Counted from the first letter of the stretch, positions 32,869-41,652 are shown. The stretch: 64,000 nt of DNA from Lysinibacillus xylanilyticus (GCF_001183605.1 NZ_LFXJ01000005.1:1562929-1626928); one strand, 5' to 3'. The notes: generated by a model from the letters alone, not told the origin. Program-made: numbers and translations.

Positions 32869-33318
32869 TTAATGTAATCGATCATCAAACATTAATTGTA
32901 TTTGAATACCAAACGGATCTTCAATAATACCGTATGCTTTACTAAAAACATTATTTGATAACGGAACAATAATTCTCACTCTCTTATCTGTCGTTAAGCT
33001 CTTGTAAAAATGTTCGATTTCTTCTAAGTCAGAACTTTGAATACACAGTGAGGTATTGTTCCCTACTATATATTTTTCAGTGACATCCATTGTATCTTCT
33101 GCCAGCATGATCTTTGTTTTACCTATTGCTAAGACGGAGTGAGTTATAAAATGTTTATTCTCTTCAGTAAGCTGCAGCGAGCTGTCACGTCTTGCCATAT
33201 CTTCATAAGTAACGAGTAACAATTCCTCTGCGTTAAAGTGTTTTTTGTAAAAATCGATGGCCTCCTTTGCTTTTCCTTTCATAGATAAGAATATAGCGAC
33301 TTCTAGTGTTGAACTCAT
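32869..33318 (-). CDS. VOC/PhnB-like (glyoxalase-fold) protein
   Basis: The 149-residue protein follows the PhnB/UBC-like branch of the vicinal-oxygen-chelate fold. It has the start KGKAKEAIDFYKKHFNAEEL, the central IGKTKIMLAED, and the ending GIIEDPFGIQIQLMFDD. The usual metal glutamate/histidine set is only partly kept, as is common in this branch, so enzymatic activity is uncertain. AAAGGAG precedes the ATG. It is divergent from a WYL-domain regulator, which may control it. Confidence 0.88.
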   Translation of the reverse strand: MSSTLEVAIFLSMKGKAKEAIDFYKKHFNAEELLLVTYEDMARRDSSLQLTEENKHFITHSVLAIGKTKIMLAEDTMDVTEKYIVGNNTSLCIQSSDLEEIEHFYKSLTTDKRVRIIVPLSNNVFSKAYGIIEDPFGIQIQLMFDDRLH

Positions 33319-33423
33319 GGTATCAATCTCCTTTAATAAAATGACTAAGGTAAATATCTTTTCAATTGATATTGCCTTGACCTTATTTTAAGATGTAATG
33401 GTATCAAAACATGACACCTTTAT

Positions 33424-33552
33424 CTTCATTTAGCAGAAGCCCTCTACCTCTGAAGGTGTTGAGATGAATGAGGGTGTGGTTCCTTTGCAAACACCTACTG
33501 AAATAGAAAAACTCAGTCTAAGAACGCCAAGCCCTGTGGCAATGACTGAGTG
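33424..33552 (+). mobile_element. Solo IS200/IS605-type TnpB tail / right-end remnant
   Basis: AGAAGCCCTCTACCTCTGAAGGTG and GAGATGAATGAGG (33424-33469) match the arrangement at 37362-37410 on the other strand (AGAAGCCTCCCACCTCTAAAGGTG, then GAGATGAATGCGG). This hairpin-plus-GATGAATG pattern is the usual 3' end of tnpB/omega-RNA elements. Downstream are a short frame (33463-33552, MNEGVVPLQTPTEIEKL...) and an 8-bp inverted repeat ACTCAGTC/GACTGAGT (33511-33551). No tnpB body remains. Confidence 0.45.
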
Positions 33553-33603
33553 ACCAACGTCATACAACAATTACGCCAAGGCGAAATTGATAAGGAGATT
33601 TCT

Positions 33604-34542
33604 ATGAAAAAATCAGAAAGATTAAATGACATGATTAGATACTTAAACAGTCGAGAGTACTTTAATTTAAATGACCTAATGGCTAAATACAATATTTCCA
33701 AAAGTACCGCTCTGCGTGATATAAGTTCATTAGAACAATTAGGAATGCCTATTTTTTCGGAGCACGGCAGACACGGGCGTTATGGTATCTTAAAAAACAG
33801 ATTATTATCCCCTATTATTTTTACAATTGATGAAGTGTATGCTCTGTATTTTGCAATGCTGACGCTAGAATCTTATCAATCCACCCCATTCCATTTAAGT
33901 GTTCATAAACTAAATGAGAAGTTTGAAAACTGTCTGTCTAACAATCAAATGCTGCAGATTCACAAAATGAAAAAAGTCTTGCAGTTTGAAGTAAATCAAC
34001 ATAATAATGTTAGTCGTTTTTTAGATAAAATTTTAAAAAGCATTCTTAATGAAAGCACCTGTAAAATTCATTATTTTAAAAATGATGAGCAAAAAAGCTA
34101 CCATGTTCAATTTTTCAAAATTTCCGCTAGATTTGGTCAATGGTATGCGACTGGAATAGAGTTCAATACGCATAAATATAAAGTTTTTAGATGTGATAGA
34201 ATAACCTTTATCGAAGAGGAAGAACATACTCCTCACTTTTCTATAGATGAACTTATTAGTCGTTCATTAGAAATTTACCAATCCGAGAAGAGGATTAACT
34301 TTGAGGTAGAGATATTAGCTCAAGCAAAAGATTTATTTTATAAAGAACAATATCCCTCAATGAAATTAGACATTGGTAATAAAACAGTCATAAATGGATT
34401 TTATAATCCTGGAGAAGAAGAATTTATCGCTAACTATTTTATGAGGTTTGGACATAGTGTTATATCCGTTCAACCTGAATCATTAATACAAATTATTCAG
34501 GATAAAGTAGAGAGCCTATTCAATCACTATCAAGAATTATAA
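33604..34542 (+). CDS. DeoR/YafY-type regulator with WYL domain
   Basis: The ATG at 33604 follows AAGGAG; the frame is open 18 codons further upstream into IS debris. The protein of about 312 residues starts with a helix-turn-helix (RLNDMIRYLNSREYFNLNDL, then YNISKSTALRDISSLEQLGM). The WYL domain (about 140-220: HVQFFKISARFGQWYATGIE, where the WYL triad reads WYA) follows, then a WCX-like C-terminal extension. WYL domains bind ligands, in some systems nucleotides or single-stranded DNA. It is divergent from the VOC protein gene. Confidence 0.85.
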   Translation: MKKSERLNDMIRYLNSREYFNLNDLMAKYNISKSTALRDISSLEQLGMPIFSEHGRHGRYGILKNRLLSPIIFTIDEVYALYFAMLTLESYQSTPFHLSVHKLNEKFENCLSNNQMLQIHKMKKVLQFEVNQHNNVSRFLDKILKSILNESTCKIHYFKNDEQKSYHVQFFKISARFGQWYATGIEFNTHKYKVFRCDRITFIEEEEHTPHFSIDELISRSLEIYQSEKRINFEVEILAQAKDLFYKEQYPSMKLDIGNKTVINGFYNPGEEEFIANYFMRFGHSVISVQPESLIQIIQDKVESLFNHYQEL

Positions 34543-34628
34543 TTAAACATGTAGTTCAACAATATAATTTGAGGGGTTATCCAGCTGAGTAACTGCTGTG
34601 CATAAGCCATCAATTTTCAGACAAAGAA

Positions 34629-34659
34629 AAGGAGAAAAACGAAGTCGCTTTTCTCCTCT
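34629..34659. terminator. Hairpin terminator between convergent genes
   Basis: AAGGAGAAAA and CTTTTCTCCT form the stem with CG/CG at the tip. T residues follow on the plus strand and A/T residues on the other side. It lies between the WYL gene and the minus-strand small membrane protein. Confidence 0.75.
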
Positions 34660-34677
34660 TTTTTATATAAAACTCGG

Positions 34678-34875
34678 CTAAGTCTTACTATCGTCAGTCA
34701 TTAACCAATTGACAATTGCTACTACTGTAAATGTAGTGATTGCCGTTAAAATGGCTATTACAGGTGCAATACTAATTGTTTTTGCAACAAATATCAGATA
34801 CATAATTGGCGCAAGTAATAGAATACTTGGGATTGTCCAACCTGCAACTGTAATATTTCGATACCCACCCTTCAA
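34678..34875 (-). CDS. Small two-helix membrane protein
   Basis: The product has 65 residues and two hydrophobic helices (about 12-31 and 36-59) with an acidic C-terminal DDSKT. The assigned TTG start has no good ribosome binding site, so the exact start is uncertain. I do not recognise the family. It is monocistronic, convergent with the WYL regulator. Confidence 0.5.
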   Translation of the reverse strand: MKGGYRNITVAGWTIPSILLLAPIMYLIFVAKTISIAPVIAILTAITTFTVVAIVNWLMTDDSKT

Positions 34876-35011
34876 GTTCTAACCATCTGAATCAAAAAAG
34901 GTAGCGATGATGTCTACCTGCTCGTTGAATTCTGTTCGATTCATTCAAAAAACACAACAAATATCAAAACACTTTTTAATTCTTCACTATCATTAAAAAC
35001 AGGAGTGATAC

Positions 35012-36097
35012 ATGATGAACAACATGATTCAAGATATGATTGATTGGATTGAAGAGCATCTATTTGAAGGGTTTTCGCTGACGAAACTAAGTGAAGCAAT
35101 GGGCTATTCTTCTTACTATTGTTCCTTTAAATTTCATCAAATAACGGGCATAAGCCTCAAACGATATATGACCCTTAGAAAAACCTATCTTTCTTCAATC
35201 AGTCTTAGTGAAACTGACGAAAGGATCATTGAAATAGCGATCAAACATGGCTACTCGTCCCAAGAAGCATTTTCCCGAGCTTTCAAGGAGATCTTTGGAG
35301 TTAGTCCCAATGCCTTTCGTTCATGTCCTGAGCCATTGCAATCATATGTAAAACTCACTATGAATGAAGCGAGGGGTTATTATATGGACATTTCAAAAAA
35401 ATTTAGAATTGAAGATTTACAAAAGCATGTGGATGAACATTTTGATCACGAAGTATTGAATATTTTAAATGGACAAATGATGTTTGAAGAATTCAGTTCT
35501 CAACAATTAATGGGAAAAAGTGATTACGCACCTTTTAATGAAGCGATGTGTGTACACGACACCGTTGAAACCATTTTTAGCGAATCATTCAAACAGGTTC
35601 GAGCGACAGGACATCAAGTCTCACTAGCTGAATATGAATCAATTACAGTTGCACCACTTGAAAAGACCTTATTTTCAAAAAAATATCAATGTATCGTTCT
35701 CTGGTTTGGTGAAGATATGTTCTGTCAGATGAATTTAATAACGATATTAGCTTATTTAGAACAAATATCATTTAAAGGAACTATTTATTATCATGCTGTG
35801 AGAGAGCAAACATATGATGTGAAAGAAACTGAAATAACATTAGGCAGCTATTATGATATATATGAAGCAGTGTTATTAGACCACCGTATGCCAGATGTAG
35901 AATTGATGCCTGTTATGTATCAAGGAATCAAATTGTATTTAGAACTTCTTCAAAATGACAATGAAATTACTAAATATATTCAAGCACATCAACATCTATC
36001 TCAAAATGAAATCGTAGGAAACCTACTACATCTCTTCCCTCAATACGGTTTAGGGGATTCTCAATATTTTGCATTAATTCAGGCAACAATTAAATGA
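35012..36097 (+). CDS. AraC-family regulator with DUF-type effector domain
   Basis: The 361-residue product has an N-terminal double helix-turn-helix (residues 4-105; IEIAIKHGYSSQEAFSRAFK is the family signature) and a long C-terminal domain of unknown type. The C-terminal part contains HQVSLAEYESITVAPLEKTL and FKGTIYYHAVREQTYDVKET. The same plan recurs in Bacillus AraC proteins sometimes annotated as DUF1835-like. AGGAGTG precedes two adjacent ATG codons. Monocistronic with a terminator at 36108-36140. Confidence 0.85.
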   Translation: MMNNMIQDMIDWIEEHLFEGFSLTKLSEAMGYSSYYCSFKFHQITGISLKRYMTLRKTYLSSISLSETDERIIEIAIKHGYSSQEAFSRAFKEIFGVSPNAFRSCPEPLQSYVKLTMNEARGYYMDISKKFRIEDLQKHVDEHFDHEVLNILNGQMMFEEFSSQQLMGKSDYAPFNEAMCVHDTVETIFSESFKQVRATGHQVSLAEYESITVAPLEKTLFSKKYQCIVLWFGEDMFCQMNLITILAYLEQISFKGTIYYHAVREQTYDVKETEITLGSYYDIYEAVLLDHRMPDVELMPVMYQGIKLYLELLQNDNEITKYIQAHQHLSQNEIVGNLLHLFPQYGLGDSQYFALIQATIK

Positions 36098-36107
36098 GTG
36101 AAAAAGT

Positions 36108-36140
36108 GTGGTAAAAAGTTGCAACATAACTTTTTACCAC
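36108..36140. terminator. Perfect 13-bp hairpin terminator
   Basis: GTGGTAAAAAGTT and AACTTTTTACCAC pair exactly around GCAACAT. The stem lies after the AraC gene. Confidence 0.8.
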
Positions 36141-36213
36141 TTCTTATTATCCTTCTAGAAATAAAGCGTTCCTGCAAATTCTGTAGACCTGAAATAGCAA
36201 TTCCACTACAATA

Positions 36214-37308
36214 TTAATTTGTAATTTTTCTCATAACCCATTCAATGGGTCCCCTTTTATATTTTTTGCACCACAAAACAGAAAATAAAATACTCGCTAC
36301 GAAAAACAATGTTGTAAATAATAATGAAAATGCTAACGTTTGGTTTTCTAACCTATTTAATAAAGCCAATATGCCAACACCTATGAATACATGGCTTACA
36401 TAGTGCGTTAATGTTAATTGTCCTGTTTTAATAAGTGATTTTGTCAACCAATGACTAGGAAAATTTTCTATAATATAAATAGAAGCAACGATGACAATTA
36501 TCGCTGAGGCGGAATTTGATAACATATAAAATATGTTTGGTGGAATTGGTCCAGTTTGAAACAAGAATTCGGCACTGTTACCATCTAATACCGACAGAGA
36601 TAGTCGCATCAATACTTTTGAAAGTACCTCTATCGTTATGAGTAAAAATAAAGAAAAATACAACATTTTGTTTCTTACAGCTTTCTTCGATAAGTCAAGT
36701 CTGCCAAGGATCATTCCAAGTAAAAAGAAACATATCCAAGGGAAAACTGGGTGATACCCATTAAACAAAAGATTTCTGATAAAACCTTCTATTGTCCAAA
36801 AATCAAGATATTCCATAAATGGTTGTTTAGGGTGCCACCCTTTCAAATAATTCATTGTCACTTGTAAGATTTGCGATGTTATTAAAAAAAGACTAGATAT
36901 GATGATCATGAACTTTGTAGAAACTATGATAAGAAATGATGCAATCAGCATATAAACTCCATAATAATGGAGAATATCCCCAGTCCAATCTGCCACATAT
37001 AAACATAATCCTAGTACAAAAAGAAAAGCGGAACGTTTCCATAATTTCACCTTATTTTCTTTAATAGTAGAAAGGTCACCGCCATTTCTAGCTTTTCTTG
37101 TCATCAAAGCAACTCCGATACCTGCAAGCGTAACAAAAGTGGCAGACGCTCTTCCTTCAAAAATGCCAGTAAACCATATAAGCCACTCTGGCCCATTTCC
37201 TACCGCTCCCATAATAATTTTAAAGTTTACTATCAGCATTCCAAACATAGCCAAGGCTCTGGCAAAATCTAACCCTTCAATACGTTTAGATTGTAACTGT
37301 TTGATCAT
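36214..37308 (-). CDS. DUF418/YeiB-family membrane protein
   Basis: The 364-residue protein has ten or so membrane helices. The family start RIEGLDFARALAMFGMLIVN and the mid-protein FPWICFFLLGMILGRLDLSK are characteristic of the DUF418/DUF1624 group, which is related to membrane acyltransferases such as heparan-glucosaminide acetyltransferase. Substrates in bacteria are unknown. AAGGAGGAAC precedes the ATG. A MerR-type promoter copy at 37608-37645 points toward this gene, with an IS remnant in between, so it may be the regulated target of the MerR protein at 37880. Confidence 0.85.
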   Translation of the reverse strand: MIKQLQSKRIEGLDFARALAMFGMLIVNFKIIMGAVGNGPEWLIWFTGIFEGRASATFVTLAGIGVALMTRKARNGGDLSTIKENKVKLWKRSAFLFVLGLCLYVADWTGDILHYYGVYMLIASFLIIVSTKFMIIISSLFLITSQILQVTMNYLKGWHPKQPFMEYLDFWTIEGFIRNLLFNGYHPVFPWICFFLLGMILGRLDLSKKAVRNKMLYFSLFLLITIEVLSKVLMRLSLSVLDGNSAEFLFQTGPIPPNIFYMLSNSASAIIVIVASIYIIENFPSHWLTKSLIKTGQLTLTHYVSHVFIGVGILALLNRLENQTLAFSLLFTTLFFVASILFSVLWCKKYKRGPIEWVMRKITN

Positions 37309-37361
37309 AAATGTTCCTCCTTAAGTACACGATTAATGACCTTCTTTCAATATTCTTATTT

Positions 37362-37430
37362 CCGCATTCATCTCACCACCTTTAGAGGTGGGAGGCTTCT
37401 GTAACTGACGTTTCACTTACGTTACAAAAA
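37362..37430 (-). mobile_element. TnpB C-terminal tail and right-end hairpin, solo copy
   Basis: On the minus strand the sequence reads NVSETSVTEASHL and stop. It overlaps the hairpin CCACCTCTAAAGGTGG and is followed by TGAGATGAATGCGG. This is the standard ending of IS200/IS605-type tnpB genes, where the 3' end of the gene overlaps the omega-RNA scaffold. No further TnpB sequence precedes it. A related copy in the opposite orientation is at 33424. Confidence 0.5.
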
Positions 37431-37611
37431 ACATTTTGCTAAAGAAGTTAAAATAATAGTTGTTAACGGTCGGTTATTCTTTTGATCAATAGTCATATTG
37501 GGACATTCTTTTATAGATATTGCAGACTTTTTATATCTACTAAAATATTGATGAAACCATTATTTATCAGAAACCTATGCATTTTGGGGGCGCCCTGCTT
37601 AATACATCCTA

Positions 37612-37642
37612 ACTATAAACTATAGGGTTGACCTAATGTCAA
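37612..37642 (-). promoter_or_regulatory. MerR-type promoter, leftward copy
   Basis: Read on the minus strand: TTGACA, a 19-base spacer containing the dyad AGG-TCAA-CCCTA, then TATAGT. A 19-base spacer is the hallmark of MerR-activated promoters. It points toward the DUF418 gene. Confidence 0.7.
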
Positions 37643-37826
37643 ACCAACTTTTTTTGTGTACTCCTCTCAATTCATTTGCCCAATTATTCATTGGTAGAAT
37701 GATGCTAAAACCCACACGCCGAAAATCCGTTATCTTTATCACATTGAATTTATACTTACAACTTCTTATAACCATTCTTTCATTATCAGTGATACCTGTT
37801 TAAAGATTTTATCTTATGTTTATTGT

Positions 37827-37857
37827 TTGACATTAGGCTAGCCCTAGAGTTTATATT
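37827..37857 (+). promoter_or_regulatory. MerR-type promoter, rightward copy
   Basis: TTGACA, a 19-base spacer (TTAGGCTAGCCCTAGAGTT) and TATATT lie directly upstream of the MerR gene. The spacer shares TTAGG-NNAN-CCCTA-NAGTT with the leftward copy at 37612-37642. Confidence 0.75.
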
Positions 37858-37879
37858 TATGCTAGAGAAGAGGGATATT

Positions 37880-38611
37880 ATGGATGAAACAATTACAATA
37901 AATCAATTAGCTAAAATATTTGATATTAGTCATCATCAAATACGATATTACGAAGAAAAAGGGCTCTTATTTCCATCCTACACGGATAATAATAGATATC
38001 GAAAATATTCTCTTAAGGAAATTTATCAACTTGCTCAAATTTTAATGTTGAGAGACCTAAATCTTTCAATCGCACAAATTAAAGATGTTGTAACGACATA
38101 TAAAGAAAATGATTATTTGAGTTTATTAGGCGAAAAATCAAAAGAACTTTCAGACGAAATAAACAAACTACAAAAAATTAAAAAGGCAATTGATAACCAT
38201 TATGTAAATATTACAAACAAAAAAGTAAGTTCAACAAAATACTTTAAAAAAAATCATTTAGAAAAAATTATTACTTTAAAAACTAATGAAACCTTATCCG
38301 CCAAGGATTTTTTAAAATTACAATTATCAACGCAATTTTTTTATAATGATATTATTTATGTTTTTGAAGAAGATGAATATCATATGTGTATAAAAACAGA
38401 ACATAAAGCTGATTTCATCATGAATGAAGGTAAATATAGTTCTATATTTATTATTAGTGAAAATGATGATGAATTTGAGGAACAAATATTATCCATTATC
38501 GACAAGGAAAAAGCCCCTATCTATATAATGGAGCTCTCAAGCGGCATTTTTACTAATAGTAATATTCTTGAGTTAGAAATTCTAATTCCCGAAAAAAGCA
38601 ATAAAAATTAA
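37880..38611 (+). CDS. MerR-family regulator
   Basis: The ATG at 37880 follows GAGGG; the frame is open 19 codons upstream, but those overlap the promoter. The protein has about 243 residues. Its winged helix reads TINQLAKIFDISHHQIRYYE with EKGLLFPSYTDNNRYRKYSL, followed by a coiled coil (80-120) and a C-terminal domain of about 110 residues whose ligand is unclear. No metal-binding cysteines are evident. Two near-identical 19-base-spacer promoters flank the upstream region, so it probably activates itself and a leftward transcript. Confidence 0.88.
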   Translation: MDETITINQLAKIFDISHHQIRYYEEKGLLFPSYTDNNRYRKYSLKEIYQLAQILMLRDLNLSIAQIKDVVTTYKENDYLSLLGEKSKELSDEINKLQKIKKAIDNHYVNITNKKVSSTKYFKKNHLEKIITLKTNETLSAKDFLKLQLSTQFFYNDIIYVFEEDEYHMCIKTEHKADFIMNEGKYSSIFIISENDDEFEEQILSIIDKEKAPIYIMELSSGIFTNSNILELEILIPEKSNKN

Positions 38612-38690
38612 AGCTAATCGGGATCAATTATGCTGAAAGAAGTTAAATTTATTAGAGTATAAATCACATGCTAGAGAATGCTAAATTACA

Positions 38691-38869
38691 GACATTTCTG
38701 TTAGTCCGGAACATAGAAGCAAAGGAGTTGGAAAGCTGTTATTGCAGTGGGCAAAGAATTTTGCTCGAACTCATTTACAATCAAATGAGTTGAGTTTGCA
38801 CGTCGCAAGTAGTAATCCTCGTCAATTTTACGAGCTCATATCATTCCGTGCTGCAGCTTTTATTCAATG
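38691..38869 (+). pseudogene. GNAT acetyltransferase, C-terminal fragment
   Basis: A plus-strand frame reads SVSPEHRSKGVGKLLLQWAK, the acetyl-CoA pyrophosphate-binding motif A (RxxGxG as RSKGVG). It continues LSLHVASSNPRQFYELISF, which is motif B with a small deletion (normally NPRAxxFYExLGF). The first half of the enzyme is missing and no start is present. It is a decayed relic between the MerR gene and a terminator. Confidence 0.8.
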
Positions 38870-38928
38870 AATCGAAATTTTATTATTAATTATAATGATA
38901 GAAATAATTGTGAAATAAGCACCATTTT

Positions 38929-38974
38929 AAACGGCTCACATTTTGAACAGACTTGTTCATAATGCGAGCCGTTT
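38929..38974. terminator. Strong bidirectional terminator
   Basis: AAACGGCTC pairs with GAGCCGTTT, with inner CATT/AATG and GAACA/TGTTC pairs. A and T runs lie on both sides. It separates the GNAT relic from the convergent SDR gene. Confidence 0.8.
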
Positions 38975-38985
38975 TTTATACTGAA

Positions 38986-39708
38986 TTATACATTCATGTC
39001 TGTAATGGCAGGAATATTTATTTCCTTTACACATGAAACTGGTGATAGATTAATAATACATTGGACAAGGGCTACAATATCTTGTACAGGAATACGTGTA
39101 CCTTCATACAGCTTAATTGCCTTTTCAGCCCCTTCTTCAAAAGGTACTTCAGCAGCAAGTTCTCCTGGATTAATACACGTTACCGAGATCTTATCTTTTC
39201 TCACATGCTCACGCAAAGCATTTGTAATGCCTCGTAAGCCAAATTTAGATGTAACAAACGAAACTTGCGCATTATTCGAATGATCTAAACCAGCAGTTGA
39301 ACCAATTAAAACAATTTTTCCGCTTTTCGCCTGTCTTAAGTTAGGTAACAGCGCCTGGATATATGTAATTGTCGAAGTTAAATTAATATTAATTAAATTT
39401 GCAATATCCCCAACTTCATCGTTATCAAACGTATAGTCATCTTCAAAACCACGTTTTTCCCATACTCCAACATTGTAAATTAATACATCAATAACAACGT
39501 CTTTTAAAGCTTCTTTTAGAGCAGGAATATGTTGTTGACTAGATAAATCAATTGTCAGCCATTTCCGAATGACGCCATCATGTAAATCTAAACTACTTGG
39601 TCGTGTGCGCGATACCACCCATACTGTGTCCCCTTCTGTTGGTAATCCCTTTACAAATGCATCACCTAATCCTTGGCTTGCTCCAAATATAATAAAGTTC
39701 TTACTCAT
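38986..39708 (-). CDS. Short-chain dehydrogenase-like protein with Tyr-to-Phe change
   Basis: The product has 240 residues and a Rossmann fold. The glycine motif is GASQGLGDAF (residues 9-18), the NAG-type motif is NVG (79-81), and the catalytic-Ser region is IGSTAG (Ser about 137). The YxxxK motif reads FVTSK (151-155), so the catalytic tyrosine is a phenylalanine while the lysine remains. Classical SDR reduction needs that tyrosine, so the protein may have lost oxidoreductase activity or act as an NAD(P)-binding regulator. AAAGGGTG precedes the ATG. Monocistronic. Confidence 0.85.
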   Translation of the reverse strand: MSKNFIIFGASQGLGDAFVKGLPTEGDTVWVVSRTRPSSLDLHDGVIRKWLTIDLSSQQHIPALKEALKDVVIDVLIYNVGVWEKRGFEDDYTFDNDEVGDIANLININLTSTITYIQALLPNLRQAKSGKIVLIGSTAGLDHSNNAQVSFVTSKFGLRGITNALREHVRKDKISVTCINPGELAAEVPFEEGAEKAIKLYEGTRIPVQDIVALVQCIINLSPVSCVKEINIPAITDMNV

Positions 39709-39823
39709 CCAATCACCCTTTCTATATAACTACAACATAAGTATAGTTAATAGAAAAATTAGTAACAACTAAAGTGATTTCTGGGAACACTTGGGTAATA
39801 AAATTTGTCTATACTCGTACATT

Positions 39824-40558
39824 TTAAACCTCTTTTACCCAATAAGTTGTACAATCGTCACTTCGATCTAGGAAACCATATTCTATTAGATATCTTCTAA
39901 TTGATACATAATCGCTATAAATAGGCTTCAAAATCTCATTTATTTCTTTTTCATTATATTTACGCCCTACCTCAAACTTCGTTACAATGTGTTGCAGTAA
40001 AATAATTTTTCGTTTTTCCTTACTTGGAAAACTTTCAATAGGACCATCTAGGCCATTTTTAAAATACGTCGCTAGTACTTTTTCTTTCTCGTCTACTGTA
40101 ATCGCATAACGCTCATCCACCTGTGTTGCCCCCTTATGAATTGGTTCGTATACTTTTGTTGTTTCTAAAGCCTGCATAATTGCCAGAAAAACTTTTGCTT
40201 GTTTTTCTTTCTCTTTCAATTTAAATCGATGTTGTCGAATTGTTGATATGCTATTTGCAGAAGTGTTATTAATAATTTCCTTATCTGGCGCACCTGTTGC
40301 AAACAGCATCAGCAATTCGGTTTGGATATCTGATAGCCCTGTATACTTCTTATCTAATTGAAGTAACCCTTCAAACACAGAGTTATGTTCATTCTCGATA
40401 TGGAGTTGTATAGCTTTTTTAGCCGTAATAAATCGATTATCTATTTTGAACACTTCTTCGGTATCAAATATTTCTTTACAAAAAATACATTCATATGTAT
40501 CACCTGTGTTTACGTATCCCCTCGATATTTCCTCTATTGTCAAATCACCCATATTCAT
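39824..40558 (-). CDS. DUF2087-domain transcription regulator
   Basis: The ATG at 40558 follows GTGGGG. The protein of about 244 residues begins with a short zinc-finger-like stretch (YECIFCKEIF with a later HIENEH). A LuxR-type helix-turn-helix follows (LSDIQTELLMLFATGAPDKE, then STIRQHRFKLKEKEKQAKVF), then a C-terminal DUF2087 domain (KIILLQHIVTKFEVGRKYNE through YLIEYGFLDR). DUF2087 is usually fused to DNA-binding domains in Firmicutes. A perfect 9-bp palindrome lies upstream and may be its autoregulatory site. Confidence 0.85.
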   Translation of the reverse strand: MNMGDLTIEEISRGYVNTGDTYECIFCKEIFDTEEVFKIDNRFITAKKAIQLHIENEHNSVFEGLLQLDKKYTGLSDIQTELLMLFATGAPDKEIINNTSANSISTIRQHRFKLKEKEKQAKVFLAIMQALETTKVYEPIHKGATQVDERYAITVDEKEKVLATYFKNGLDGPIESFPSKEKRKIILLQHIVTKFEVGRKYNEKEINEILKPIYSDYVSIRRYLIEYGFLDRSDDCTTYWVKEV

Positions 40559-40618
40559 AAACAAAACCCCACTTCGTTCATCATTTAATAAACAATATAT
40601 AATAAATCCATTCATTTG

Positions 40619-40641
40619 TAAACAAAAACTCATTTTGTTTA
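40619..40641. promoter_or_regulatory. Operator-like palindrome upstream of the DUF2087 gene
   Basis: TAAACAAAA and TTTTGTTTA are perfect 9-bp arms around ACTCA. It lies about 60 bases before the start, near a TTGTTTACA...TATATT promoter-like pair on the minus strand. Confidence 0.5.
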
Positions 40642-40661
40642 TCCTACAAAGCAAAAAGAAG

Positions 40662-40697
40662 AATCCATTTTGACAATAATTAATCAAAATAGATTCC
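40662..40697 (-). terminator. Hairpin terminator of the kinase gene
   Basis: GAATCCATTTTGA and TCAAAATAGATTC pair around an AT-rich loop, with T-rich sequence after it on the minus strand. It is similar in sequence to the hairpin at 257-297. Confidence 0.6.
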
Positions 40698-40754
40698 TCT
40701 CAGTAAAGAGTATCAGCTTCTTCAAATTTAGCACCTATTTATTGAATAAAGCAT

Positions 40755-41354
40755 TTATTTAACCCCTCTCACAATTAGGTCTGCTCTCTCAAATGGTTTA
40801 TGCTCCTCAACATACATATCTTCCGAAACCATCCAATTACTTTCCCACATTTCACGTGCTTCTTCTCCGTCTCTTTCTAAGCCTCTTGAAAGACGAATGT
40901 CTCTTGGGCAATCAACCCATATTTTCAAATCATATTTGTCAGCCAGTTCTTTTCGAATGGTATACACACCTTCGATTATTACAATGCCACCTATTGGAAC
41001 AGTATGCCATTCAGCTAAGCTATCCGTTTCCCAATCATATCTTTGGTAATATCCCACTTTTTCTTGGCTTAGAGGTTCTAACACCTGATTCAATAATCGT
41101 ATCCAATCAAAATCAGCACCTATAGGCTTATTAGTAGGTTCTATTTTCATAATCAAAGAGGAGGGAAGATAAAAATCATCCATATGAACAACTGTTACAT
41201 CTAAAAAATCCTCTTTTATTTTATCGGCAAATGTACTTTTTCCAGAGCCTCCGCAACCATCTATTCCAATCAAGAAAGTGGATTGCTTTTTAGAATTACC
41301 TTTAATCATCTCGCCAAACAGTTGTCTTAAAGAACTATATTCTTCGTTTCTCAT
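40755..41354 (-). CDS. Uridine-kinase-like P-loop kinase
   Basis: The ATG at 41354 follows GGAGAGG. The protein of about 199 residues has the Walker A motif GIDGCGGSGKST (about residues 29-40), the VVHMDDFYLPS substrate-binding segment typical of the uridine kinase/phosphoribulokinase family, IIEGVYT and the lid arginines in RDIRLSRGLERDGEEAREMW. Substrates in this group include uridine, pantothenate and nicotinamide riboside; which one applies cannot be told. Monocistronic. Confidence 0.9.
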   Translation of the reverse strand: MRNEEYSSLRQLFGEMIKGNSKKQSTFLIGIDGCGGSGKSTFADKIKEDFLDVTVVHMDDFYLPSSLIMKIEPTNKPIGADFDWIRLLNQVLEPLSQEKVGYYQRYDWETDSLAEWHTVPIGGIVIIEGVYTIRKELADKYDLKIWVDCPRDIRLSRGLERDGEEAREMWESNWMVSEDMYVEEHKPFERADLIVRGVK

Positions 41355-41598
41355 TTTGCTATCCTCTCCTTGCATTCCACTTAAAAGTGTTCTCTCCCAG
41401 TTACTTCTTAAACAAAACAAATACATTAGATGAAGAAGTAAATTGTTTATTAATCGAACTTAGATAACCTAACACCATTATAGATTTCCATATTTTTCAT
41501 TAAATCCCTTTTAGTTATCAAGTTTTCTCTTAAAACGATCCATCTAATAAAATTTCTTTCGTCTCATTGACAGAAAATTCAGGCTTAATATATAATTT

Positions 41599-41632
41599 TG
41601 GTATTACCACTGTCTTTGATTTGTATTACCAC
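41599..41632 (+). promoter_or_regulatory. Twin FadR-type operators
   Basis: TGGTATTACCA (41599-41609) and TTGTATTACCA (41621-41631) both fit the FadR-subfamily consensus T-N-GT-NNN-AC-N-A. They are spaced 22 bases centre to centre, two helical turns, just upstream of the FadR-type gene. Confidence 0.7.
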
Positions 41633-41652
41633 AAAATAAAGGGGACGAGGAT

